Positions 35,094 to 46,407 of a stretch of 64,000 bases of DNA are shown one piece after another. How positions within the stretch are numbered: the stretch's first letter is position 1; every line of letters begins with the position of its first letter. The notes below the pieces were generated by a model. It was not told the origin of the DNA and made no database searches. It was given only the letters and a program-made list of their open reading frames with translations. The translations under genes were made by a program, and so were the position numbers. Where the stretch lies: the NCBI GenBank assembly GCA_014706385.1, contig JACGZH010000010.1, positions 930,001 to 994,000 of the forward strand. Reading direction: 5' to 3'. This stretch comes from Phaffia rhodozyma (Eukaryota > Basidiomycota > Tremellomycetes > Cystofilobasidiales > Mrakiaceae).

Positions 35094-37509
35094 ATGGGCG
35101 CACTGCTCTCCATACCATTGCTCGGAAGTCTCGGCTCGCTTGGCACATCCGCTCTCAGTGGAGTTCTGTTCTTCATGTCGGGCACGGCCGCCTCAGCCTT
35201 GTTCAAATCGTGCAACTGTAATAGTGAGTGCGGGTTTGACGCAGAGTGCGAAGACACGATATTATGCTCATCCTCTCCTGTTGTTCATCTGTTGTAACGT
35301 CAATGGGTCGTCAGGCTCGATCGCTACCCGAGTGGGGTTCGCTGTAAGTCATCTCTCATTCTTGTCATGTCAATCCGGCTTGATTACATCCACTCACTCA
35401 ACCCTCTTCACTATGGGTAGATCATATTTTGTCTGAATTCAATGCTGGCATGGCTCATGAGAACAGACACGGCTATACGTCAAATTGAGAAGATCTCTTG
35501 GGATTGGATCAAGATGGATTGTACCGGCGGAAAATGCTATGGGTTGCTCGCAGTAAGTTGCCACGATGAACCACTCGAAAGTGTCAAACCGATTTAACGA
35601 CATATCCATGTTCTCATTTCACTCTAGGTCCATCGATTTTGCTTTGCCTTGGGACTGTTGCATCTCATCTTATCGTCTCTGTTAATCGGTGTGCACAACA
35701 CGAAGTCCAAGCGAGCATCGATTCAGAACGGGTATGTCTTTATCGCTTAGACTCTCTGACGTCAGTATCTACACGGTCACTCACAGAAATGACTTTGTGT
35801 GCCTTCTTAGTTGGTGGGGACCAAAAGTTCTCCTTTGGATTGTCCTTGTGTTTTTGTCATTCTTGATTCCGAATGAGTTCTTCATGTTCTGGGGGTCGTA
35901 TATCTGTAAGTAGTCATTTTTCATTGCTCATATACATACTTCCAGGTTTTGAATCCATCATTAATCCTGATACTCTCTATAGCCCCTGTCGGATCATCCT
36001 TGTTCATCCTTCTGGGTTTGGTATTGTTGATCGACTTTGCGCATACATGGTCAGAGACCCTGTTGGAGTCCTATGAGACTACGCTCCAACCTCGTTACCA
36101 GTACTTCCTCGTCGGTTCAACTTTGCTCATGTACATTCTTACTATCGCCATCACCATCGTTCTCTTTGTCTTTTTCGGTGGTTCTGGCTGTGGTCTCAAC
36201 ACGTTCTTCATCAGCGCCAACGTCGTCCTCGTTCTGGTGATCACTATCTCTTCTGTCCTTCCGGCCGTTCAGGAATCTAACCCGAAATCTGGATTGGCCC
36301 AAGCGAGTATGCTCTCGATTTACTCAACCTATCTTGTCGCCTCGGCTGTGGCCAATCATTCTGGACCGAACTCATCCGACTTGTCGGTTCCAAACGATCA
36401 TCACTCGACTTGCAACCCGATTACGTCCAATTCATCAGGCGCAAGAACGACAACGGTCATCATGGGCGCGATCTTTACATTCGCAGCGGTTGCTTACTCG
36501 ACCACCCGAGCGGCCACTCAGACTAAAGTCTTAGCTGGTCAAGTCGGTAGAAAGGGAGTCATCCGGTTGGAGAATGATGAGGATGATAGCGAAGGACCGC
36601 GAGGTGTGTCGGAGAATGAGCTGGTTATCACTAGTCAACCAAAGGCAGTCCGAAAGGATGGAATGAGGTACCAGGCTTTGTTGGCAGCAGTCGAGGCCGG
36701 GTGAGTCGAGACTTTCCTTCTCCAACGGTCAGAGATGGGATTAAGGAACGTTGTGGGCTGATATGTTTCTCCGGAAATTGAATATTCTACAGATCGCTCC
36801 CTGCTTCCGTTCTTGATGAAGAAGCCGAGTCAGATGACGAAAACGATGGAAACTCGTCGCCAGTAGGTGAAGATCGAGACGACGAGCGAAACTTCACAAA
36901 GTACAATGTCAGTCTTTCTCTTTGTGGAGTGACTCGAAACGAGAACATACCTTTGCTGATGTCAAGTCGTCCCTCGCTTCGTTCTTTGATTGTAGTATTC
37001 GTGGTTCCATATCATCTTTATTCTAGCATCGATGTATGTCGCCGGACTACTTACAGACTGGTTCGTCATCGTTTGCTTTGCCTCGCTCTATTCTTTCATG
37101 CGGCGCTATCAATTATCCCTTCTCTGATGTTCTTTTGAATCCCCTTCCTTCTGTCTCTTTCATATGGGGCTGCTCCTTTTTCTCTTCTTCGTGCTCTTGC
37201 TTCCATCATCATCAACTTGTTGGACCAAAACAGGAAAGTTGTCTACTCTGCTTCTTCAGAAGATTCAAACGCAGACGTCTACATCGGAAGATCAGAAAGC
37301 GCGATGTGGATGCGAATAGTGAGCAGTTGGTTGTGCATGGGGATGTACCTTTGGAGTCTGTATGTATCCTCTTCTCTTGCTTCTCTTCTATCTTCTTGCC
37401 CGCTCCTTTCTTTGCGAGAACTCATCAGTGTTTACTTCTCGTTGCGGGATGGTTCGTCGTCCAAAGGTTCGCACCTGTACTCATGCCCGATCGGTTCGGA
37501 GATATTTAA
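35094..37509 (+). CDS. TMS1: Serine incorporator family membrane protein (TMS1/SERINC)
   Basis: Multi-pass membrane protein of the TDE/SERINC family, linked to serine-derived lipids and lipid scrambling. The start MGALLSIPLLGSLGSLG and the Cys-rich FKSCNCNSS after the first membrane segment are family hallmarks. Then: FCLNSMLAWLMRTD, DCTGGKCYGLLAVHRFCFALG, NWWGPKVLLWIVLVFLSFLIPNEFF, IDFAHTWSETLLE, the long central exon (about 35985-36702) with four or more membrane helices including SIYSTYLVASAVANHS, and the last exon pair with YSWFHIIFILASMYVAGLLTDW and MYLWSLFAPVLMPDRFGDI. About ten membrane spans in all. A hydrophilic acidic loop (DEEAESDDENDGNSS) lies before the final spans. Divergent from NPL4. 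Confidence 0.96.
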
Positions 37510-38010
37510 ACCTATTCACCTATCCATCTGCCCATGGCGTAAGAGCAAAGGTGATTCTTCTTAAGAAGCCAGTTGATCTTATGATTTATTCTCAAAAAAA
37601 AACGATCGGGAACCCATTCTTGTGATGTCGTATTACGATACAACGAGCAGAAGCACGGAAATTCAGATTGATCCGTCATTAGATCTTTGTCTTGAAGATA
37701 AGAGAAGCTAGAATCAAAGAAAGAGGACATCTATAACAGTTGCAGAAAGGACAACGGACGTGGGTAAACATAGAAATGTCGATTTGAGTAGAGAGGAAGT
37801 AGGTATCCTTTTTACAACTAATGTGGAAAAGGGGCAGGCATACTGGATAGCTTTATTACAACGATTAACAGAGACCAAAGAACAGGCCGCAAGAAGAGGA
37901 GATCCGGAAAAGAGATAATGATCGAATTACAAAAGGAAAAATAAGATCAATATTGAAAACCAAAAGAAGGAGAAAAACACAAATCAAGACTGCGGAAGGA
38001 TAAATGACTC
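37510..38010. other. Convergent 3' region, SERINC / OPT
   Basis: 501 bp between stop codons; A-rich, no supported gene. Confidence 0.6.
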
Positions 38011-41000
38011 TTAGTCCCAAGCGCCACTACCGGGCGCTGCACCAAAGTAGCCGACCGCAGGGATCTTGTATTTTCTGCACTCTGGATATTTATTCGTCGA
38101 ACTCGTCGCTAAATAGTCACAAGACTCTTGATAGATAGTATTTACACTCCAATCACCGACCACATCATCAGCCGAAGTGGAGGAGATGATGCCGAAGATG
38201 AGGATACCGCAGAGAGGAATGGCGGATGCGAAAGCGGTGGCGAGAATGTAGTTGTACTTCGACCACCACGCAAGGTATTTCTTCTTGATGTACACCAGGA
38301 AGAACCATCCGATCACCACCTGAGGCCAGTAGTTTCCGATCGTCACATAAGGGTTCCAGTTAATGCCTCCACTGATGAGCACAACGACGTGGACCTTGGC
38401 CCAAAGGGACTTGGGGTACTTTCGGGCAAGGAAGTAGAACGGCAACGGAAGCACCGCACCGACCAAGAAGCCGTAGAGCAGGGAGGTGTAGATACCGCCG
38501 GCACCGAACACTCGTCCTGGGCCGAGGGTACCCCAGAAGACAGTGGCGGTGAAGAAGGTGGCCTCTGCGTTGCAGTAGAAGTGCTGCTTCTGACTGGTCG
38601 TGCAGACATCCTCCAACGTCATCTGCCAGTTCAGGACGGCGGTCGAGACGAAGGTGGCGATGATGGCTCCGTAGATCTGGACGGCGAAGGTGTGTCGCTG
38701 TGGGATCTTCATGTAGTGGGCGAGCTTGAGATCCTGGGCAAATGCGATGGCGTTGTAACAACTCATAACACCATACGATTTGAAGTAGTTCATCGAAAGA
38801 GCTTTTCCGGGATAAATGAGACCACCGATGAACTCAGCAAACACGTTCAGCGTAATCTCGATTCCCGTGATCGAGGTGATCAGCCCAATGGGGATCACCA
38901 TGATCAACGTCAGGGCAAGACCGAAGAAGATGCAAGACACGCTCGACTCGGTAGGGTACACAGTCAGACCGATGCAGCCGAAGACGACGGCGATGACGGT
39001 AAGACCGAAGTACCAGAGCTCGGGAACCTCGTCGTACTTTGCCATGGCCTGGTTGTGGTAGTCCTTGAACGCGTCGTTACCCTTCTGACCGGCTCGGATC
39101 GATCGATAGGCGACGATGAACCCGTTTTTGATCTCTTTTCGGTGATAAAGGATGGTATGAACCTATTTGATTTCGTTTAGGAGTAAAGAGACTAATTGAG
39201 TCAAAAAGCCACTTTATTATATACATGAAGAAGGACGTACAATGGTAGCGGAGTACACGGCAAAGAAGCAAGCATAGACGACCAGATTGGAAGCGGCCAT
39301 GACGGGCTGAGAGTACAGCTGGTACTTTGCAACATCCAAGTTCTTGTTCACGTCGAGAACCTTGGTAACATTGAAGGCTTTTCCGGTGTTGTCAAAGATT
39401 CGGTTGGAGACCATGGGAAGGTAGCCAGTGTTCCAGATGTTATTAGCCCAGAATCCAGCAATGATGGGGATGGTAGCAGCCATTCCAGCAGCGACGTTGA
39501 CGGTCGAGAAGAATGGGTAGATCATCGCGTTCGAACTAGTGGCCCACGACCAATCGAGCGAAGGAAGAGGCGAGATACCGAGCCCAGAGATTCCACCGGT
39601 GACGGCGCTGACATTAATGGACTTCGGATTGATCCAGGTGATCCAGTTAAAGTACGAGACGCAAGAGACGAGCGCCCCAGGAATCCAATAGTAGATAAAC
39701 ATGGCGGCAAAAGCAACGAAGAAGAACTTCATCCGGGAAATCTTCCAGCCATTTGCAGGTCGATTCGTTGTGTCATGGAAGGACTTGTTCAAAGCGATAG
39801 TAGACAGGTTGAAAAGCCAGATGCAGTGTTCGGGGTAAACAATGAACCGTCTGCTGAGACCAGCGAATCCGAAACCGATCATCTGGATAGACAGACCGGT
39901 AAGAATCTGATAACCAAAGTCTCCGGCCCATGCTTGTCCGTAGAAAATATCAAGCTTTTGAGTGATCAACACGTTGACGGTGTAGGGAGCAAACATTCCG
40001 ACGTTGGCCATGATGGTGATAAGCATGTGCTCCTTCTCGTTGAACGGTCCAGGCTGGAAGTAGAGAGGATGGGGCGGAACAGGATCAGAATAGGTCAGGT
40101 CAGGTCAGGTCGGCAAGGCAGAGATACCACCAGGAAGAGATGACTGAACAGCTGGAGAGAGCCGGAGAGATCGAGACTTACGTTCATGTTGAAGCCGTGT
40201 CCTCGGAACCGGAACCACACCTTGTTCGGCAGCACCTTCTCCATGATCTTTGCGATCGGGTACGACAGAATCTGGATCTCGTTCACCGTGAGCGAGAACG
40301 AAGGCGTACGGATCGAGAAGAACTGGTTGATGAACGAGCCGATACCACACCAGATCGTGCCGATGACCCAGACTCGGAAGGTGCTGACAGGAGTAGACGT
40401 GTCGTCATGGCAGCCGACGACCGCTCGGACCTCAGGGTAAGGGGACGAGAACCGGATGAGCGCGGCCTCTGTGGGTGCAAGAGGGAAGGGAGAGAAGAGA
40501 GGGAAGGAAAGAGTGGAAGGTTAGTGAGCCGTCCTGAGGACGCGCAGCCTGGCTTGAGCGCGGAAAGAGAGAGAGAGAGAGAGGGAAAGGCAGGACTGAC
40601 CGATTCGCATCTCTTCGAGCAAGGCATCGTAGTTCTCGAGCGTGCTAGCATCGCCCGACAAGAAGTACTCGATCTTGACCTTGACGGGGGTAGGGAAGTT
40701 GGGATCGTCGTGGTGCTCAAGCCAAGCGTCTTCTAGAATTTCGACAATTTCTTCAACCGACAGAGTCAAAGCCCTATCGTAGACGGCGTCGACATCCTGG
40801 GAGAGCACGATAAGATCATCCTGAACGACCTGCGACTCGAGAACTGGAGCTGCATGCTGGCCGTGATATTCACCAAACTGCGGTTCAAAAGAAATGTGAC
40901 GGTACCGGATAGAACGAAGGGGAATAAGTTGTCAGCTAATTGGTTGTGTTTGGGTTGGATGAATGTTCTTCAAAGTGAGGAACGTACGGCATCCTTCTTT

Positions 41001-41077
41001 TCATCCTCCACGGGGTATTCGTTGACCAAGGCTACTTCCTTGGTCTCGTACTTGCCTAGCTCATTTGGTGTCGCCAT
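38011..41077 (-). CDS. Oligopeptide transporter (OPT family)
   Basis: Proton-coupled plasma-membrane transporter of small peptides such as tetra/pentapeptides or glutathione. ATG at 41077 (MATPNELGKYETKEV), stop at 38011. A cytosolic N-terminus contains the family region DDPNFPTPVKVKIEYFLSG and PYPEVRAVVGCHDD. Next: FINQFFSIRTPSFSLTVNEIQILSYPIAKIM and the OPT signature NMNPGPFNEKEHMLI. Large exons at about 40030-39240 and 39160-38011 carry the remaining membrane helices, with WISP-like WINPKSINVSAVTGGISGLG, ISGGINWNPYVTIGN and a hydrophilic Cys-containing tail ending PGSGAWD. About 12-16 spans. Length about 860-900 residues, normal for fungal OPTs. Substrate cannot be told from sequence. A 350-codon open frame on the opposite strand is only a shadow. 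Confidence 0.96.
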
Positions 41078-41327
41078 TTTGAAAGAGGTGTGATAGTGCG
41101 ACTAGGAAGGTATTTGTAGCAAGGGTGGAAGTTCCCTATGGCCTGATAAGTGTGGCTAGAAAGACGATGAACGGAAAGAGAACAGAGCGGTTGCTTGCTT
41201 CCTTTCTATTGTTCTTGAGAGAAAAGAGAGAACAGATGGGTGAAGAAAAGGAAACCCCATCTTGGTCGGTTTGATTGGACCTTTAAGAAGGAAAGCAGAA
41301 AGAGGCGAGTTAGTCGGGAATGAGATG

Positions 41328-41360
<33 letters not shown>

Positions 41361-42854
41361 GTCAGAAGCTACCGGAATGGCACATTATCGCGAGCGATAG
41401 GATGTACAATGTGCTTCACTAGAGGTCCTATAAGATTGCGTGTAAAGCAAGAGTCATAAACGGAAGGAGGGGTACAACGTGGTGGCAGCGGATATCAATT
41501 TTTGTGGCGTACGCCGATGGTGTCGTGTGGTACCAAAAATCTTGGAGTTTACCTTCTACCTGACTCCTTCCGACTGAGTACCTACTCGCTGATCGCTGGC
41601 TATATTTCGCCTCCTCAGCTCATGATCGGCCATGGGAAGGCTGAATACTCGGTTCACGGGAGCTAAGTCTAGGATGCGTTCCATCATATCTCTCTAAATC
41701 GACCTTGTGAGTTCTGCCCCGTATGACTTCTTTCCAGCTGTCTCTTACGCGGATATATTAAATCAAGTCGCGTTGACCATCTGTTCCGTATGAGCGAGAT
41801 GATAATGGTCGCAGTTCAGCCGGCTGTCAGGAGAGACAACGAAAGAATTCAATACTTTGGGACACATGCGCACCCAAGAGTATGCGCGAAACATATTTTC
41901 AGAACACCTCCCATCTGAACTATGATCAGCAGTGAGGATCAGTGTGCGAGCAAAAGTAAAATCGAAGCTCCACATGTGTGGAGGAGAGATCAGTCTTGGC
42001 ACGAGAGACCGTAATCAGTTTCGCAAATGCCGTCCGTTATCACTCAAGAGTGTTATCATTAGTATCAGTAGCCTCGCTCGTCTCCGTTGTCGTATCCATC
42101 CGACGTACTCGTCAGTCTTTCGACTTTTCCTGATTGAATGCAAACTGATCAAGCTACAAGGAGAAGGGTGAATAAACATACAGCCGTGACCGGGGTTTGT
42201 ACCACACGTCGCCCACGTATCGTCCGTCATTCAGCGCTCCGATAAGCCGAGCAGAAAATTATTTCTGTTTCGACCATGTGGAGGAAAAAAACGCCGAATA
42301 CAACCACAAGCTCTCTTCGCCATTTCTATCAGCGAAGGTAACCTGACGGAAGGTCATTCATCAGTAGCGTCCTCTCCTTTCTACTTCTTCCTTCGTGCTC
42401 TTTGAGAAGAAGTCACAGAATGGAAGAGATTTGAAATTGAGAAACCTCGTGTGTCTATTTTTCTCTTCTTGATCATCCAAATCACTTTATCGTTAGCTAA
42501 AAATTGTTGCATCAACCAAGAATACATGCATACAGACCACATATGAATCAGCCTCTAAGTTCTATCCTGTCTTCCATCTGGCTGGCCTAGCATTGGAAGC
42601 AGTGTAAAGTTTTCATCAGTGGTGGTGGCAGATGGTAGTCATATTATCATCAGTAGTAGTAATAGTAGCAGCAGCCGGCCATCACCGGCCCTAGCACCGG
42701 GCCAATGACTGCCGCGTCATTTCCTAGGCGTAACCATATTTTCAATCGATCGGTAACCATCATGTTGTAACCAGCAATGATCCGTTTGTTCGATCAGATT
42801 CACTACCAACTCGCCTGAACACACACTCTTTGAATCCCTATCACCCTCATACAC
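41078..42854. other. Long divergent intergenic region, OPT / FMP25-like
   Basis: 1.78 kb, the largest non-coding stretch. It contains a (GATA)8 tract at 41328-41360. Short open frames near 41763-42171 have no recognisable protein sequence and no splice partners, so I do not call a gene. Near 42600-42720 a short GTGGTGG / AGTAGTAGT region precedes the FMP25-like leader. Confidence 0.6.
41328..41360. repeat. (GATA)8 microsatellite upstream of the OPT gene
   Basis: Eight perfect GATA copies about 250 bp before the OPT ATG. Could be neutral; GATA is also the core of fungal nitrogen-regulator sites, which fits a peptide transporter. Confidence 0.95.
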
Positions 42855-45506
42855 ATGCTCAAACGTACATCTCATCTTCGTCCAGCCTCACGCAGGCTCA
42901 TCTCTTCGGTTCCTTCGTCGTCCGTCGGTCCGGGGCGGATAGGTGTCACCCTGCTCGTCAGCACTCTCGGTGTTACTGCCGCCGGTCTGGCCTACTTTGC
43001 ATCCGCCGATCGAAAGGTCTACGCTGAACCTCTGGTGGCGGAGTTGGATCCTTCGGTTGTAAGCGAGAAAAAGAAGACCAAACGTATATCTAGTTCGTCC
43101 GGTAAAACCACAGTCAGGGAAAAAGGAGAACTCGATGTATTCTTCTGGGGTTCCAACAGGTGAGAGCTTTCAAATGAATATACTTCTCACTTGATCGATC
43201 GAGAGAGTTGTTCCCGATTGAAATTCTTGAGAGCCGACTTTAACTGACTGGTGCTGTTTGGTAAATCTACAAGCAATAACGTCTTGGGCCAAGGAGTGAG
43301 CTCAACTCTGCCGATCAAATACCCTCGACTGGTGGCCGCCTTATCCGGTCCAGGCGTCGCATTTAGGGATCTGACGATGGAGGAGACCTATGGAGCCGTG
43401 GTTGATGCCGCTGGAGATCTGTATATGTGGGGTAAGAAGATCTCTGATGGGGAGATCGAGAAAGTACAGTCGACTTCTGGTGGGCTGAAACGATGTCTTG
43501 TCGGCCTAGTAAGTTCATGAGACTCCTTCACTCGTCTGTTGTTTGAGGTAGCCGCTAGCTCAGCTTGGTCTCTACTCTATCTCAAAACACAACATCCAGA
43601 ACATCACTCATCTGGCTGCAGCAAAATCAAAGCTATATGCGCTCTCTTCCTCAGGCACGGTCTACTGTCTACCGACCGGTAGTGAACTCCAACAGGCTTC
43701 CGATCGACCACTCACCAAACGATCGTTTTGGGCCCGGCTCGATTTCCTTCATCTGTTCACAACGTTTATCCCGGACCAGCCGGTCGACTATGTGTCCCTA
43801 GATTACTCGACTCCAGAAGGACTCTTCCTCAACAAGCGCGAGAAGGTCACCCAAATCGATGCCGGAAAGCACCACTTGCTCGCATTGACAAACCAGGGAA
43901 GTGAGTCTGACCTGAACGGTCCTCTATCTCTTGCTTCCGTGTGTCCATGCTGATTCTTCCTTTGGCCCTTCTCCGCATCTAAGGGGTCTTTGGACATGCT
44001 ATATCCGAACTGGCCAACTCAAACCACCAGTTGGTTGACATGGATTCCATCGTTCTTCCTAGTCCCACTACATCCTCCCTATCAGCCGAGACTCGGGCGA
44101 TATTTAATCTGACGCCCCTGGACCTGCCAGACTACTCGGACCGAGCGATTCGTCAACGAGCCCAACTCTCCAGGACAGCCGATCCATTCATTCTCAAGAA
44201 TCTTCCACAGGACCCTCGGATTCAAGACTTGAGTGCCGTACCGACAGCAGATACTGCGCGAGTGAAGGAAGAAATCTTGACGAGGCGTGGGTTGAAACCA
44301 GAGGAAGATATCAGATGGTCGACCACGTTGTACGAGATACCTGTGCTGAACGGGATCAAAGTCGACCAGGTTGCAGCCGGTGAACGAACGAGTTTCATTA
44401 GATCTAGAGGAAGAGTTCTTGGATGGGGTGCGAACGAGTACGGGTACGATAGTCTTCCTTTTTTCTTCTTTCTCAGTCCTGTGTCTGACAGAAATTTCGT
44501 GCGCGCTTTTACCTAAAACATCCTTGATCTTTGCTTTCTTTCATACAGTCAAATTGGACTAGGCTCGAGATACACCACAGACAACATCACCTCGCCCACA
44601 GAGGTTATCTTTACCAGGTTGCTCGGTTACAACACTTCATCCGGGATAAACTGTACAAACGTTACCATCGCGGCCAACACAACGTACTTCACGATTTCTA
44701 GAGTGACGTCGCCTGACAACAAGGAGTACATCGATTTGTTAGCCGCCGGGCATGGAGTCAGAGGAGAACTCGGAAATGGACAATGGAACCAGGTCAGCGG
44801 TGGTTGCGTCAAAGTCAAAGGTGTCAGCGGTCTGATCGAATGTCAGTCAAACTTTCCGTTTCCTCTTCTCTGATCTTCTTTGTCAGAAAAGGTTTTGACT
44901 TGAGAAATCCTTTTTTCGGCGCTTGGGTGAAACCTCTTAGACTCTGAGCTCGAGAACAAACAAGTCCCACTCTCGATCCATAATGTGTCGACTTCAAAGA
45001 GCGGCCACACCGCGGTCTCACTAAACACGTCTCCTTTGGCTGATAAAGACGGAGGATTCGCGTACGGTCGGGACGTCATGATCTGGGGTTACAATGGTAT
45101 GTTCTCTTCTTCCTTGTTTTTTTATGCCCTGCTGCTGCTCTGATTAAATTGACTGTCTCTAAAACGTCGTCGGGGTCTCTTCTTTTTCAAAAAAAAAATG
45201 CAAACTCTAGCGTCCTACCAACTAGGAACGGGCAAACGATCGAATCTTGCCATCCCCCAGCACATCTCGCCCTTGCCGTCGAACGTGTCGTCGAGCCCGT
45301 TCAGCCTGGGGTCGAAAGAATCCTTGATATCCTCAGGAACGGCCTCGCCGATGCCTCACTCGAGGCTCCAGCTGGGCGAACGGGTGATCCCGTCTGGTGA
45401 GCTCAGAGACCTACAGGGTAGAAAGGTAGGCGGCGGGAAGAAGATGGTCGAGCAGGTCGTCCATGCTGGCTATGAGAGCTCGGCCGTCTATTGGAAACTT
45501 GTCTGA
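42855..45506 (+). CDS. FMP25: RCC1-repeat mitochondrial protein (FMP25-like)
   Basis: Probable inner-membrane protein; yeast Fmp25 is linked to bc1 complex assembly. The N-terminus is a strong presequence (MLKRTSHLRPASRRLIS) followed by one membrane helix (VTLLVSTLGVTAAGLAYFAS). RCC1 blades follow: ELDVFFWGSNSNNVLGQG, DAAGDLYMWG, LYALSSSGTVYCLP, KVTQIDAGKHHLLALTNQG, VFGHAISELANSNHQ, KVDQVAAGERTSFIRS, RVLGWGANEYGQIGLG, LAAGHGVRGELGNGQWNQ, DVMIWGYNASYQLGTG and a final EQVVHAGYESSAVYWKLV. Roughly 8-9 exons, about 700 residues. The long insert between blades, with DLPDYSDRAIRQRAQLSRTADPF, matches the FMP25 family rather than nuclear RCC1. Divergent from the OPT gene. Confidence 0.88.
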
Positions 45507-46407
45507 ACGAGCGTGCGAGAGGGCGATCGAAAGGGGTGAGCGCAAGAGAACATGGCGTTGTAATTGTACACCTACCCTTGTTCATCCGATTAAACGAACA
45601 CGTTCCATCCAGTCCTCTCTTCGTCCATCTTCGAGTATATGTTTTCCTCTTCTTTTCCTTTTTCATGTTCTCTCTCTCTTTCTTCCTTTATTTGTCACAG
45701 AAATCAGAGACGTAGGACGCAAGACGGACAGAGAGGAATGAGGGACCCAACGAAGAATTGGAGGTTATTACATGGTATCGATTTCGTCTTCTTCTTTTTT
45801 CCTTCTTCAATGAAAAGATCACAACAACAGAGATAGTAGTAACGACAATAACCAGCAGATAGGAACCAAAAAAACCAAGAAGAGAGAGAGATATAAAAAG
45901 TGACAAAGAGAATCTACAAGAGAGCTAAGCGCAAAGAAAGAATCTGGGAATAAGAGACGATACAAGACGAACGTACGGGAGTGATTGGTACCAGATAGAA
46001 GATAATAAGGTGAGTTTGAGTTTTAGTTCAAGTCAAGGTTAAAGAGAGGAGGGAGAAAGGATACAAACAGGCAAAATAAGAACATGAGGCAAGGTAAGGC
46101 ACGTCAAGTGGCACAGAGTACAAATAGGGCTTGGGGAGGGAATACCAATGAAAGACTGTACAAGTCCAGGACAGCGTAGGAATATGGAATGTTTAGATCA
46201 AGTAAGAAGAAAAGAACGAAACACACAAATACGCATACAGCCATATACACACATATAGGCATAGACACATGCACGTAAGAAGAAGAAGAAGAAGAAGAAG
46301 AAAACGCCCCCAGGAAAGAGACGAGCCAAATAAATTACCTCATCCCTGGGAGAGATCAAGTTGGAAGATAAGGAGAGGGAAAGAAGAAAAGGGATACGGA
46401 GTGTCGT
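45507..46407. other. Convergent 3' region, FMP25-like / transcription factor 2
   Basis: 901 bp with no gene. Purine-rich, with CA-rich steps near 46220-46270 and an (AAG)n tract at about 46277-46303. Probably long 3' UTRs. Confidence 0.6.

Noticed and set aside
38128..39180. 350-codon plus-strand open frame
   Set aside because: It is exactly antisense to OPT transmembrane exons; composition is Asp/Glu/Arg/Gly-rich as expected for the complement of a membrane protein.
41763..42171. Two opposing short ORFs in the OPT/FMP25 interval
   Set aside because: No recognisable motif, no splice partners, and the two overlap on opposite strands.
46277..46303. AAG triplet run, considered as a coding poly-Lys/Glu tract
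   Set aside because: Lies between convergent stop codons with no open frame linking it to either gene; treated as simple repeat.
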